Assembly: GCA_020634935.1 (NCBI GenBank)
Contig: JACKAT010000007.1
Span: 1 to 64,000 of the forward strand
DNA: 64,000 nucleotides
From: Anaerolineales bacterium
GTDB taxonomy: Bacteria > Chloroflexota > Anaerolineae > 4572-78 > J111
Direction: 5' to 3'
Both the position numbers and the translations under genes were made by a program. Shown in pieces: positions 50,508 to 60,418 of this stretch (positions within the stretch are counted from its first letter, which is position 1; every line of letters starts with the position of its first letter). The notes beneath the pieces were generated by a model. It did no database searches. It worked only from the letters and a program-made list of their open reading frames with translations, and was not told where the DNA came from.

Positions 50508-53375
50508 GTGGTTAGCGGATTAAAACGTTTTCAGCCAAAAGCTGAAATTGTCCCTTTTTGGATCAGTGCCATTTATATGATCATTAGCTGTCTGTGGATT
50601 GGCTTTTCTGACATTTTTATGGTCAACCTTGTTTCTTACTCCTCAGAAGCGTTTATATGGCTGGGTATCGTCAAAGCCTGGCTTTTTGTGGCAGCTACCA
50701 GTTTGGCGTTATTTATCTTATTGCGCCGGTATGTTTTTGCCGTCCAAAATACGCAACGCCGGTTAGCCCTAAGTGAGGAACGGTATCACCGTTTCTTTGA
50801 ATATACACACGACCCCATATTGCTATTTGATCGCCAAGGCCGTTGTATTGATGCCAACCCGCAGACCGAAACGCTAACCGGCTTTCCTCGCGAAAAACTG
50901 TTGCACCGTCACATTTCGAAGCTTATCCCCCAACAATCATCTGAAGAAATCAGCGGATTGTTTAAGAACGTACAAAAGCGGGGATTTATTCAATCAGAAA
51001 CCACCATAACCCATCAGGACGGCACCCCTCGTTGGGTAGAATATACCCTGGCCCACCATACCGGCGGTTATTACCCTATGATTTTGCGTGATATCACCGC
51101 CCAAAAAAATCATCTTGAAACCTTACAGCGGGCTGCTCTGATTTTTCAACATCTGACCGTTGGCATTTTGGTTACCGACGAAGCGGGACACATCACCGAT
51201 ATTAACCCGGCGGCCGAAAAAATGTTCGGTTACAGCAAAGCCGAAATGATGGGCCAATCAACCGGAGTCTTATATGATCTGCAATTGAGAAAGTCGCGCG
51301 AAGCCATTATGGCCGGCTTACAAAAAACCGGTTATTGGCACGGCGAAATTCAGTTTATGCGCAAAAATAACCAAATAGGCGTTTGCGACCGGGTGGTGGT
51401 GCCGCTACTCGATCAGCATAATCGGATGATTGGTCGCATTAGTATTAATCAGGATATCACCGATTGTAAGAAAGCCGAGACCGAATTACGAGAAAAGAAT
51501 GCTCAAATGGAAGCCGTATTCCGCGCTATGCCCGACCTCTATTTTCGGCTGGATGCCACCGGGCGGTTACTTGACATCAAGCCCAATCTGCATATTGATC
51601 TCCCCTTACCTCTGGAAGATATGCTCTACAATGATGTCCATGCTATTTTTCCGCCACGCACGGCCAATAAGTTCGAACAGGCCATTACTCAGGCGTTGGC
51701 CACAAAGTTGGTGACCAATGTTGAATATTCGTTTCCATCAAATCCTAAGATATATGAAGCCCGATTATCGGCGCTGAGCGACTATGAGGTGGTCGCCATT
51801 TGTCGCGATATGACGGAAGATAAAGAAGCCGAAGCCCGGCTCAAGTTTCAGAGAACGTTGCTGACCGCCATCAGTGAAGCCAGTTTAGATGGTATTGTCG
51901 TCGGTTCGGAAGCCGGTAAATGCATCTATTACAATCGCAACTTCCTGAAAATGTGGTCGCTGCCGGGTACAAACTTGGATAAAGCCGACTGTTTGAAAAT
52001 TGCCGAGGCCATTTACACGCAAGTTACGGAGCCGGCCAAATGCCAGGCCGATTTTGAGCGACTGATGGGCGATCGCGTTGAAGTTGATCGGTATCAACTT
52101 CAACTCACCGACGGCCGGGTTTTTGACCGCTACACGGCGCCGCTGGTTGATGGGCAGGCATTTTACGGCCGAGTCTGGTACTACCGTGATCTAACCGAGC
52201 AGTTAAAGCTGGAAACGCAGTTACGGCAATCACAGAAAATGGAAGCCATTGGCCGGCTGGCCGGCGGCGTCGCCCACGATTTCAATAATATCCTGACCAT
52301 TGTCATCGGCAATTTAGAATTTTTAATAGATCGCACCCCGAACTTACCTGAACCGATTCAGCATGACCTGGATATCGTTAAAGCGGCAGCTCAGCGGGCG
52401 GCCAAGTTAACCGCTCAACTGCTGGCCTTTAGTCGTCAGCAGCATGTTCGCTCTCAACCCGTGGCCGTTAATGATCTACTGCAAGCGTTACAGCGGTTAC
52501 TGGAAGGCATGATTGGCGACGACATTACCCTTGAATTATCGCTCAAGGCCAATCCCGACCAGGTTATGTTTGATCCCAACCAATTAGAGCAGGTGTTGTT
52601 CAACCTGGTGGCCAACGCCCGTGATGCCATGCCCGAGGGCGGCCGCATAACAATTGCCACCGACACCATTCATCAACCAAGCCAGCCCGGCGATATCATG
52701 ACCGCAGCCGGGGAGCGCGTGGTGATTACGGTTAGCGATACCGGCCGGGGTATCGATACCCAGACTCAAGCCAAAATGTTTGATCCCTTCTTTACCACCA
52801 AATCTCAAGGTAAAGGCACCGGGCTGGGCTTATCCATTGTTTACGGTATTGTGACCCAGTATGACGGGCAGATAGAGTTCGACAGCCAGCCTACGCAGGG
52901 AACTATTTTTAAGGTGTTGTTGCCGCTGGTGGAAGATATTCCAGGTTCTCTACAACAGAATGAGATCCCTAACCAGGTTTCAAAACTTCAAGGCCATGAA
53001 ACAATTATGGTGGTCGATGATGATGACGAGGTGCGCTCGCTGGTTAGTAAAGTTTTGAAACGACACGGCTATGAGGTGATGAGCGCCCGGACCGGGGTAG
53101 AAGCCTTAACCACCCTCGCGTCTAATCCTGTTAAAGTCGATCTGCTGATTGCCGATGTCATGATGCCCGAACTCTATGGCCCCGAATTGGCCGCCCGGAT
53201 TAAAGCTCAGCAGCCGGACTTAAAAATACTATACTTATCCGGCTTCACCTCCAAAGCCTTGACTCGATGGAATCTTGATCAAAACGAAATTTTAATCAAG
53301 CCGTTTTCCATAAGTACTTTAATCAGTAAGGTCCAGGAATTATTGCCGCCGGCTAACAGCAGTGAGTTGGGTTGA
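50508..53375 (+). CDS. Membrane PAS hybrid sensor kinase
   Basis: About 955 residues. The start is set at GTG 50508 because GGAGGAGG lies seven bases upstream; the frame also continues to a TTG. Two transmembrane helices (about 15-35 and 50-70), then about four PAS domains (for example FFEYTHDPILLFDRQGR and FQHLTVGILVTDEAG), HisKA with LAGGVAHDFNNILTIV, an HATPase with NLVANARDAM and DTGRGID, and a C-terminal receiver (VVDDDDEVRSLV, LLIADVMMPE) to which phosphate can pass. Its output partner is unknown. It is convergent with another hybrid kinase, nine bases apart. Confidence 0.93.
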   Translation: MVSGLKRFQPKAEIVPFWISAIYMIISCLWIGFSDIFMVNLVSYSSEAFIWLGIVKAWLFVAATSLALFILLRRYVFAVQNTQRRLALSEERYHRFFEYTHDPILLFDRQGRCIDANPQTETLTGFPREKLLHRHISKLIPQQSSEEISGLFKNVQKRGFIQSETTITHQDGTPRWVEYTLAHHTGGYYPMILRDITAQKNHLETLQRAALIFQHLTVGILVTDEAGHITDINPAAEKMFGYSKAEMMGQSTGVLYDLQLRKSREAIMAGLQKTGYWHGEIQFMRKNNQIGVCDRVVVPLLDQHNRMIGRISINQDITDCKKAETELREKNAQMEAVFRAMPDLYFRLDATGRLLDIKPNLHIDLPLPLEDMLYNDVHAIFPPRTANKFEQAITQALATKLVTNVEYSFPSNPKIYEARLSALSDYEVVAICRDMTEDKEAEARLKFQRTLLTAISEASLDGIVVGSEAGKCIYYNRNFLKMWSLPGTNLDKADCLKIAEAIYTQVTEPAKCQADFERLMGDRVEVDRYQLQLTDGRVFDRYTAPLVDGQAFYGRVWYYRDLTEQLKLETQLRQSQKMEAIGRLAGGVAHDFNNILTIVIGNLEFLIDRTPNLPEPIQHDLDIVKAAAQRAAKLTAQLLAFSRQQHVRSQPVAVNDLLQALQRLLEGMIGDDITLELSLKANPDQVMFDPNQLEQVLFNLVANARDAMPEGGRITIATDTIHQPSQPGDIMTAAGERVVITVSDTGRGIDTQTQAKMFDPFFTTKSQGKGTGLGLSIVYGIVTQYDGQIEFDSQPTQGTIFKVLLPLVEDIPGSLQQNEIPNQVSKLQGHETIMVVDDDDEVRSLVSKVLKRHGYEVMSARTGVEALTTLASNPVKVDLLIADVMMPELYGPELAARIKAQQPDLKILYLSGFTSKALTRWNLDQNEILIKPFSISTLISKVQELLPPANSSELG

Positions 53376-53384
53376 GAGACAAAA

Positions 53385-56300
53385 TTAGCCTTCGCTCCCG
53401 TTTATCACATCGCGAATCTTACGCAGCAGCCCTTCAGCCGAAAAAGGTTTCTCTAAAAAAGCGATACCTGGATCGAGCACGCCGTGATGGACAATGGCAT
53501 TGTCGGTGTAGCCCGAAATGTACAGTACTTTGAGGCCCGGCCGCAAAGCGACCAAAAGCCTGGCCGTTTCCGCGCCGCTCAATCCGTCGGGCAAAATCAC
53601 ATCGGTGATCAGCAAATCAATGGCCTGGTGGTATTGTTCGGCTATTTGCAGCGCCTCTTGACCACTGCGGGCGGCCAAAACGGTATATCCTGCACCATCC
53701 AACACACGCCGGGTGAAATCACGGACCATTACCTCATCTTCCACCAGGAGGATAATTTCAGAACCGTGGAGCGTTTCGACCAGGTCATTAGGCTGGAGCG
53801 GCGCTTGAGGGACTGAGTCAACTCGGGGTAAATAGATCTTAAAGGTCGTCCCCTGCCCCGGTTCGCTGTAAACCCAAATATGTCCCTCACTTTGGTTGAT
53901 AATCCCATGGACCATGGCCAGCCCTAACCCGGTGCCTTTGCCGCGTTCTTTGGTGGTAAAAAAGGGTTCAAATAGGTGGGCTTGGGCGGCCGCATCCAAA
54001 CCCTGCCCGGAGTCACTGATGGCTAGCATAATGTAGTACCCCGGTATAACATCAACATGAACGTGGGCATAGGTTTCATTCAATTCAACATTAGCCGTTT
54101 CGATGGTTAACCGGCCCCCTTGCGGCATCGCGTCTCGCGCATTAACTGCCAGATTCACCAGCACTTGATCCAATTGGCCAGGATCAATTTTGACCATTCC
54201 TAAGTCCGGGGCTAACTGAATAACCAGATCAATGTCTTCCCCCAATAAACGTCTCAGCATTTTACCCATCTGGTCAATGGTCTCGTTGAAGTTGAGAATC
54301 TGTGGTTTAAGCACCTGTTTTCGACTAAAGGCTAATAACTGCCGGGTCAAAGCGGCGGCCCGCTGGCCGGCCTTGACCATCTGCTCCACATCATGGCGGG
54401 CCGCATGGTCGGATTCAAGCCCGGTTTGCAAAATAAATTCGCCAAAGCCGGTAATTACGGTTAGGAGATTGTTGAAATCGTGGGCAATGCCGCCGGCCAG
54501 CCGGCCAATGGCCTCCATTTTTTGAGCTTGATACAACTGCTCTTCAAGCTGTTTACGGTTAGTAATATCGCTGACCACCCCATAAATAAATTTGGAGCGA
54601 TCACCCGTTTGCTCCACCCGGGCGCTGTCTCGCACCCAAATGATATTCCCTTTGCTGCCCACCAGGCGATATTCCATCTCGCTGTCTGCCCCAGCGCTTA
54701 ACTTGGCCCATTGAGCCGCCGCCCCGGCTCGATCTTCGGGATGGATGACTGTTTCGGCCCAGAACGTCCAATCGCTCAGAAATTGCTGGAGTGGGTAACC
54801 CGTTAGTGACTCAATATTAGGCGACACATACCGATTTTTAGGATGTCCGGCTTCGGTCACTTCGCTCATATAGATACAATCGCTGATAGAGGTGATCACC
54901 CGCCGGAACCGATCAGCTAGCTGGGCGTTCTGAACGGCAATGGCTATCTGATTGGCTACCTCGCGGACAATTTGCCGGTGTTCCTCATTGAAGCCATTAG
55001 CTATAGTCGCCTGGAGCGTTAGCACCCCAATTAAATTGCCTTGAGCCAGAAGCGGCGCGTTCAAAGTGGCATAAAAGCCCTCGTGGGGTGAGCCATCTGT
55101 GGTTGCCAGAATTTGGCCTTGCTTTAGCGTATCCAACGCATTTAAGAAACGGTCGGGTGAAAAGCCCTGGCTTATATTTGGGCCTTGATCATCGTCGCTT
55201 TGCTCGGCCAGAACCATGACGGCCAGGTCTTCCAGATCAATCAGGCTGAGGGTCGCCTGCTGATAAGGAATTAATCCTTGTAAATGAGTCAGAGCCGCCT
55301 GGGCTGTCTCTTCGGCTGACCGAGCGGCCAAAATAGCTTGATCGATCTGATATAAGATTTCCAGCCGATCGGCGTAGCGTCGCAGCGCCTGCTCGGCCCG
55401 TTTTTGTCCTGTGATATCTTGGAGTATACCTCTCACTTTTATAACTTTATGAGCGCCGGCAATAGGGGCGCCGATGGCTCTAACCCATTTGCGGTTGCCT
55501 TTTTTCGTGGTCAGTTCCAGTTCCAGATCGAAAGGTTTTCTCCATTTGATCGCATCTTTGATCGCGTCTCGAATTAGCCTTCGCGACTCGCCCCCAAAAA
55601 AGTTTAGCCCTCCCTCAAAATCGGGTGGTTGGTCCAGGTCCAGGTCGAGAATAAGCGCTACCGTCTCCGTGCGAGCGCCTTCCAGCGTTGTAGCGTTAAG
55701 CTCCCAGCCGCCAATCTTCGCCAATTTGCTGGTTTCACGCAGCAATAACTCGCTGTCTTGCAGTGCTTGTTCTATCTGTTTCTTGCGGGTAATATCAATG
55801 TGAGAGCCAAGCATCCGCATCGGTTGACCGTTTTCATCGTGAAATAAGGAGGCTGTCGTCAATATCCAATGGTACGTCCCATCTTTGTGCCGAAAACGAA
55901 ACTCTTCTTCGTAATTGGGCCAGGGATTCTTTAGATAAGATTGGATTGTGGTTTGCATGCGTTCCAAATCGTCAGGATGAAGGCGGGTTTCCCATTCTTT
56001 ATAATCGTTGGCGATTTCAGCGTCGGCGTAACCAATCTGATGTTTCCACTCCGGTGAGTAGTAAACCTCATTTGTGCCAATTTTCCAATCCCACAAACCC
56101 ACATTGGCCGCTTGTACGGCCAATTGAAAACGGGTCTCACTTTCACGCAGGGTTTCTTCCACCCGTTCGCGCTCGCTGATAGTCCGGCTGACCGCCGATG
56201 TCAACCGTTCCGTTTTGAGCCAGGTTTGATGCACGATATACAGCAAACTTAAGAGCAATAGCATTCCACCGCCCCAAATGAGGAACACGAGCCAGGGGTC

Positions 56301-57014
56301 AGGCCGGTGGGGGGGCGTATCCCAGCCTAGAGTGATCGTCCAAGTATTATCGCCCACATCAATGTCAACAGTTTGGGATTCTCCAGCTATAGTTTCGGCT
56401 CCCCAAAAATAAGCCCCAGTCGCATCATATAATTGGAATTTATAGGGCGGTCTCAATTCTGCTTCGGTGCCTTGCATAATCTCGGCCACGTCAAAAACAC
56501 CCTGGACTAGACCCACAAACTCATCTTCGCGATATAACGGCGCTCGAGCGACAATGGCTAGCGAGCCTTGCACCGTTACAGTGGGATTGTTCACCGTGGT
56601 TCGCCGTTCTCGGATGGCTTTTTCAACAAAGGGCGCTGCCGGCCGACTTTTCAGATCCAAGTTAAGCGCCGGCTCGTTGCCGGTCAACGGATAAACGTAA
56701 CGAATGATCCGATCCGTATCCACGTACTGAACCGTCCGGATCGAGGCATTATTAACCAACAGCTCGGCGGCAAAGCGATCAAACGTCCGGCTGTTGGGCA
56801 ATGTCGGCGAGGCCAGCATAAAAGCTCTTAAATCCTCAACGGCAACCAGGCGCAGCCGGATCGCCGTTGATAAGATGTTTTGAAAATCTTTAACTGTCTC
56901 AGCCAGCTCATAGGCGTTACCCTGTTGGATATCTTGCCGGTAATGGTTATCAGTCAGGATCATAACGCCTAATCCGGCTATGGCAATTAAAGATAAAAAC
57001 AGCCATCGCTTCAT
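53385..57014 (-). CDS. CHASE-domain PAS/GAF hybrid sensor kinase
   Basis: About 1209 residues from the ATG at 57012-57014 (MKRWLFLSLIAIAG). An N-terminal transmembrane helix, an outer CHASE domain (to about 230; YPLTGNEPALNLDLKSRPA), a second transmembrane helix (WLVFLIWGGGMLLLLSLLYIV), then PAS, PAS, GAF and PAS domains, HisKA with LAGGIAHDFNNLLTVITG, an HATPase (NLAVNARDAMPQGG) and a receiver (LLVEDEVMVRDFTRRVL, LLITDVILPDGLSG). CHASE domains bind small outer signals such as cytokinin-like or peptide ligands. No partner regulator is adjacent. Confidence 0.93.
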   Translation of the reverse strand: MKRWLFLSLIAIAGLGVMILTDNHYRQDIQQGNAYELAETVKDFQNILSTAIRLRLVAVEDLRAFMLASPTLPNSRTFDRFAAELLVNNASIRTVQYVDTDRIIRYVYPLTGNEPALNLDLKSRPAAPFVEKAIRERRTTVNNPTVTVQGSLAIVARAPLYREDEFVGLVQGVFDVAEIMQGTEAELRPPYKFQLYDATGAYFWGAETIAGESQTVDIDVGDNTWTITLGWDTPPHRPDPWLVFLIWGGGMLLLLSLLYIVHQTWLKTERLTSAVSRTISERERVEETLRESETRFQLAVQAANVGLWDWKIGTNEVYYSPEWKHQIGYADAEIANDYKEWETRLHPDDLERMQTTIQSYLKNPWPNYEEEFRFRHKDGTYHWILTTASLFHDENGQPMRMLGSHIDITRKKQIEQALQDSELLLRETSKLAKIGGWELNATTLEGARTETVALILDLDLDQPPDFEGGLNFFGGESRRLIRDAIKDAIKWRKPFDLELELTTKKGNRKWVRAIGAPIAGAHKVIKVRGILQDITGQKRAEQALRRYADRLEILYQIDQAILAARSAEETAQAALTHLQGLIPYQQATLSLIDLEDLAVMVLAEQSDDDQGPNISQGFSPDRFLNALDTLKQGQILATTDGSPHEGFYATLNAPLLAQGNLIGVLTLQATIANGFNEEHRQIVREVANQIAIAVQNAQLADRFRRVITSISDCIYMSEVTEAGHPKNRYVSPNIESLTGYPLQQFLSDWTFWAETVIHPEDRAGAAAQWAKLSAGADSEMEYRLVGSKGNIIWVRDSARVEQTGDRSKFIYGVVSDITNRKQLEEQLYQAQKMEAIGRLAGGIAHDFNNLLTVITGFGEFILQTGLESDHAARHDVEQMVKAGQRAAALTRQLLAFSRKQVLKPQILNFNETIDQMGKMLRRLLGEDIDLVIQLAPDLGMVKIDPGQLDQVLVNLAVNARDAMPQGGRLTIETANVELNETYAHVHVDVIPGYYIMLAISDSGQGLDAAAQAHLFEPFFTTKERGKGTGLGLAMVHGIINQSEGHIWVYSEPGQGTTFKIYLPRVDSVPQAPLQPNDLVETLHGSEIILLVEDEVMVRDFTRRVLDGAGYTVLAARSGQEALQIAEQYHQAIDLLITDVILPDGLSGAETARLLVALRPGLKVLYISGYTDNAIVHHGVLDPGIAFLEKPFSAEGLLRKIRDVINGSEG

Positions 57015-57095
57015 GGTTATACACCTTGATCTGGTATGTATATGATAGGGAGACCGTCTCAGCCTCCGGCGCGGCAACGACAATGAAAATGTATG

Positions 57096-57156
57096 GGAGC
57101 GACAAAGCCTACTTTGTCATATCGGCTGATAAGGACAAAGTTTACTTTGTCGCTCC
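57096..57156. repeat. Bipartite GGAGC/GCTCC palindrome, copy
   Basis: GGAGC, GACAAAG-CCTA-CTTTGTC, a 15-base spacer, GACAAAG-TTTA-CTTTGTC, GCTCC. Two nearly identical hairpins inside the outer pair; the clearest example of the family. Confidence 0.85.
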
Positions 57157-57455
57157 AGACATTATTTTTAGAGGAGGGAGTTGAAAAAAGGAAGTAGAGA
57201 GCCAGACAGTCCGTCTTGCTGCCGACCTACGCTAATAGGTTTATGGCGCATTATAACCGATTGCTCCAGGGATGAAAAGATAGCCCTATTCCCTATCATT
57301 CCGCAAGAAGTAAACAGCTTCTGAGCAGAATCTGCACATTTATGCGGTAAATTAATCTCTAACGTGAAGGTCCAAAACCACCTGGTCTTTTGCAAGAGAC
57401 AGGATAACAATCATCTAAGACCTACTTATAATTGGAGAAAGAAAAGGAACAACCC

Positions 57456-58358
57456 ATGCCATCTAAACGAATCATAACTAACCCCCTTAACCCGGCGGCC
57501 GGCGACCCGGACAACGACGACCGGCAAATTGGTCAAATTCTAAGCCGGCGCGAAGTTCTGAGACTATTGGGGGTATCCAGCGCGGCGCTGCTGGCCGGCT
57601 GTGCGGTGGCCCAGCCCGGCTCGTCCTCGACGCCGGCCGCTGCCGCCCCAACCTCAACCACCGCCGCCGCCTCGACCGCCGCCACGGCTGTGCCGGCTTG
57701 TGTCGTTCGCCCGGAAGTGACCGAGGGACCCTACTATGTCGATGAAGAACTTAATCGCGCCGATGTTCGTTCCGATACGGCGACCGGCGTTATCAAAGAG
57801 GGGGCGCTGTTAGCCCTGACCTTCAACGTCTCCCAGGTCAGCAGCAACAGTTGCGCGCCGCTCGAGGGCGCCAAAGTGGAAATCTGGCATTGTGACGCGG
57901 CAGGCGTTTACTCCGATGTGTCCGATCCCGGTTTCGACACCAAGGGCCAAAACTTTTTGCGCGGCTATCAAGTAACGGATGCCAACGGCCAGGCCACGTT
58001 TACCACCATTTATCCCGGCTGGTATGCCAGCCGCTGCGTCCACATTCACTTCAAAGTTCACGACTCAGCCGCCGAAGATAGCAAGGTCTTTACCTCACAG
58101 CTATTCTTCGACGACGCCCTAACCGATCAGGTGTTCTCCCAGTCGCCCTACGCGGCCAAAGGCCAACGCGATACCCTTAACAGCACCGACGGCATCTACC
58201 AGGATTTACTCTTACTAACCACCACCCCAACCGACCAGGGGTATGCCGCGGCTTTTAACATCGGCCTTGATTTATCGACGATGGGGACTGGCGGCTCAGA
58301 GGGCGGCCCCGGTGGACGACCTCCCGGCGGCGGTCCCCCGCCTCCACGCGGCGGATAA
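57456..58358 (+). CDS. Intradiol ring-cleavage dioxygenase-like secreted lipoprotein
   Basis: About 300 residues from the ATG at 57456 behind AAAGGAAC. The N-terminus has a twin-arginine-like SRREVLRLLGVSSAALLAGC with a lipobox, so export by Tat and lipidation are likely. Then comes a Ser/Thr/Ala linker and an intradiol dioxygenase domain: EGPYYVDEELNRADV with the first iron Tyr, and YPGWYASRCVHIHFKVH with the second Tyr and both His. The tail is Gly/Pro-rich. Such extracellular forms may act on lignin-type or other catechols, or may be structural. A hairpin follows. Confidence 0.88.
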   Translation: MPSKRIITNPLNPAAGDPDNDDRQIGQILSRREVLRLLGVSSAALLAGCAVAQPGSSSTPAAAAPTSTTAAASTAATAVPACVVRPEVTEGPYYVDEELNRADVRSDTATGVIKEGALLALTFNVSQVSSNSCAPLEGAKVEIWHCDAAGVYSDVSDPGFDTKGQNFLRGYQVTDANGQATFTTIYPGWYASRCVHIHFKVHDSAAEDSKVFTSQLFFDDALTDQVFSQSPYAAKGQRDTLNSTDGIYQDLLLLTTTPTDQGYAAAFNIGLDLSTMGTGGSEGGPGGRPPGGGPPPPRGG

Positions 58359-58392
58359 CTTCTGACTGAACGCGAGGTCGAGCTAAACAGCC

Positions 58393-58423
58393 CCGGTGAT
58401 ATTTCATCGGGGCTGCTTAAAGA
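58393..58423. terminator. Hairpin after the dioxygenase gene
   Basis: CAGCCCCGGTGA pairs with TCATCGGGGCTG apart from a central mismatch, loop TATTT. No U-run on the plus strand, so terminator strength is uncertain. Confidence 0.6.
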
Positions 58424-58594
58424 ATAAGCCTCTTTCCGTTTAGAATTGACCGGCTTCACTTGAAACCTGATGCAACGCCTTTTCATAGCGCCATACTTCA
58501 AGCGGCAACAGTCCGGCCGGGGTTTGCAACGGGTTGGTCATATTGCCGACACAGCGCCAGGCTGATCAGATTGACCTTAACCCCATCCAAAACA

Positions 58595-59401
58595 TCATCT
58601 TTCTTTTTGGGCCACATAGGCATAACGAGATAATCGACCTTCCTCGGCCAGTTTATGGGTGACCCACAGGAAACGTTGCACCCCTTCATACCGCTCTTGC
58701 GGCTCAAATTGTAACAGTACATCCTTTCGCTTTTCCCGCGCTGCATGCCATCGGCCAGCCGTCAAGGCCACATTGGCCGTGACATCCTCAACGTGCACAA
58801 GGTCAAATCCGGCCTCCGCCAGCAGTTGCTCATTAATACCCAATGGTGTAAAAAGATAATAGCCTATCGAACTGCGTATGGTCATTTCCTCGTTACTTAG
58901 TTGGCCTGTAACCAGAATAGGGTCGGTATAGAGCAACCGGCCTGTGGGTTTCAAGAGTCTGAACCACTCCTTTAGCGCCGCTAAACGATTTCTTAGATGG
59001 TTAATCGAGTCATTGCAAAAAACAGCTTCAAAGCTGGCATCAGAAAACGGCAGTTGTTCGTTGGCATCGGCAACTTGAAAATGTAAGCTAGCGGTCAATC
59101 CTTCTCGATCGGCTCGGTGTGTGGCAGCGGTGATCCCTTCTTGGTTAAGGTCTACCCCCGTGACGTCCACCTTATATTTGCGAGCGATATAGGCCGAGAA
59201 TCCGCCCGACCCGCAGGCGATTTCCAGCACTTGGGCAGATGGCTCCAAATTTAGCCAGCTATAGAACTGATCAGACTCATCGACCGTAATCCAACTGGCC
59301 TGGCCCAGATCCTCGCCATAGGTCTCATTACGAATTTGCTGATAGGTTTCTGCTTCAAGATGACCGTAATGCCCATCGTAGAGGTTTACTGGTGCCGTCA
59401 T
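58595..59401 (-). CDS. Class I SAM-dependent methyltransferase
   Basis: 268 residues. VLEIACGSGGFSAYIA is SAM motif I, VTGVDLNQEGI motif II, and FEAVFCNDSINHL the D/E-rich motif IV region, then LLKPTGRLLYTDP. The C-terminal part is helical and unlike small-molecule methyltransferases with known product. Substrate unknown. The ATG sits behind GGAGGAAA. A bipartite palindrome lies just upstream. Confidence 0.88.
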   Translation of the reverse strand: MTAPVNLYDGHYGHLEAETYQQIRNETYGEDLGQASWITVDESDQFYSWLNLEPSAQVLEIACGSGGFSAYIARKYKVDVTGVDLNQEGITAATHRADREGLTASLHFQVADANEQLPFSDASFEAVFCNDSINHLRNRLAALKEWFRLLKPTGRLLYTDPILVTGQLSNEEMTIRSSIGYYLFTPLGINEQLLAEAGFDLVHVEDVTANVALTAGRWHAAREKRKDVLLQFEPQERYEGVQRFLWVTHKLAEEGRLSRYAYVAQKER

Positions 59402-59428
59402 TTTTCTTTCCTCCGAAAATAAAGCTCT

Positions 59429-59486
59429 GGAGCGTCAAAGTTTACTTTGACCCCAACGTGGGTGACAAAGCCAGCTTTGTCGCTCC
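59429..59486. repeat. Bipartite GGAGC/GCTCC palindrome, copy
   Basis: GGAGC, GTCAAAG-TTTA-CTTTGAC, spacer, GACAAAG-CCAG-CTTTGTC, GCTCC. The two hairpins differ in one arm base pair (GTC against GAC), as in copy 1 near 2871. Confidence 0.8.
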
Positions 59487-59776
59487 GGTAAATGTTCATT
59501 GTCGTTGCTGTACCGAGGTTCTGTTGGACTCCCTTCCAAACCCAAAGTGTACTTAAGTCTCAACCCCAATTCTTCCAACATTTTCCAACTATTATCACCC
59601 AAATTATACCCATTGACAATACCATTCCAAAACAAACGGGCAACCCCAGTGAGTTTTTGGGCTCACTAACGCCGCCGCGATTTGACGGTCCCTGACCGTA
59701 GACGGCCGGCCGTTGCCCGTTGACCGCCCGCCCCCGCCCCAATTTGATGGCGGTCGGCGGTCAGCGAGCGGCGGAC

Positions 59777-60188
59777 GATCGGCCAAGGGCGCTGTAGGCG
59801 CGAAATAGGGCTATCTGGCGCGGCAAAGGCAGGTATATCTGGGAGATAAAGGTGTCATGCGCCGGCGAGGTCGATGCCTCTGGGAAATAGGGGTGTCACG
59901 CGCTGCCGAGGGCGTTCCAGCCGAGAAATAAAGGTGTCTCGCGCTGGCGAGGTCGATATATCCGGGAAATAGAAGCGCCTCGCCGCGGCGAGGTCGATGA
60001 ATCGGCTGTACAAGAGGCGTTTTTGTTGGCGAAGACGCATGTTACGTTGGAACAATTAAGCTAGAGTTGGCGAAGACGCATGTTACGTTGGAACAATTAA
60101 GCCCGAGTTGGCGAAGACGCATGTTACGTTGGAACAATTAAGCTAGAGTTGGCGAAGACGCATGTTACGTTGGAAACATGGCGTTTTT
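59777..60188. repeat. 41-bp tandem array B, about ten units of two sequence types
   Basis: Units start at 59777 (degenerate), 59818, 59859, 59900, 59941 and 59982, each 41 bases, with GGCGAGGTCGAT and GGGAAATA words. After a 43-base step they pass into a second type at 60025, 60066, 60107 and 60148, again 41 bases, with GTTGGCGAAGACGCATGTTA. Type 2 units are almost identical; type 1 units are diverged. The period equals that of array A. Confidence 0.9.
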
Positions 60189-60254
60189 CGTTGGAAACGC
60201 CTCGAATCCGCCGGCAAAAACGGCTGTGACGCGGCCAGATACTGTTTTTTCAAA

Positions 60255-60294
60255 GAACAGTTCCCGAACAGTTTATGAGCCAGTTGCCGAACAG
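60255..60294. promoter_or_regulatory. Three phased GAACAG words
   Basis: GAACAG at 60255, 60266 and 60289, with steps of 11 and 23 bases, close to one and two helix turns. They lie 125-165 bases upstream of the small secreted protein gene. Possibly an operator. Confidence 0.35.
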
Positions 60295-60418
60295 CGCGGC
60301 CCTATACTCTAAATCAGAAAGTTAAACAAACGGTTGTCCGAAACAAACGGCCGCCGGCGGCCAGCGCCGGTAACTAAAAATAATCTATAAAATGAAGTTA
60401 AAATAAGGAGAAATCATC

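Larger units (their letters stand above)
59402..60418. other. Long gene-poor region with stacked repeats
   Basis: About 1 kb without a supported gene. It holds a bipartite palindrome (59429-59486), a GC-rich GACGG/CCGTC palindromic stretch (59680-59770) and the 41-bp array (59777-60188). Three GAACAG words follow near 60255-60294, and then the promoter region of the small secreted protein gene at 60419. Short minus-strand frames here are made of repeats and are not believed. Confidence 0.7.

Noticed and set aside
58440..58541. A 33-codon minus-strand frame (MTNPLQTPAGLLPLEVWRYE...) downstream of the methyltransferase
   Set aside because: It reads like coding sequence and might be a remnant, but has no ribosome site and no identified family, so it is not called.
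59435..60055. Several short minus-strand frames in the repeat region
   Set aside because: They consist of palindrome and 41-bp array sequence read in shifting frames.
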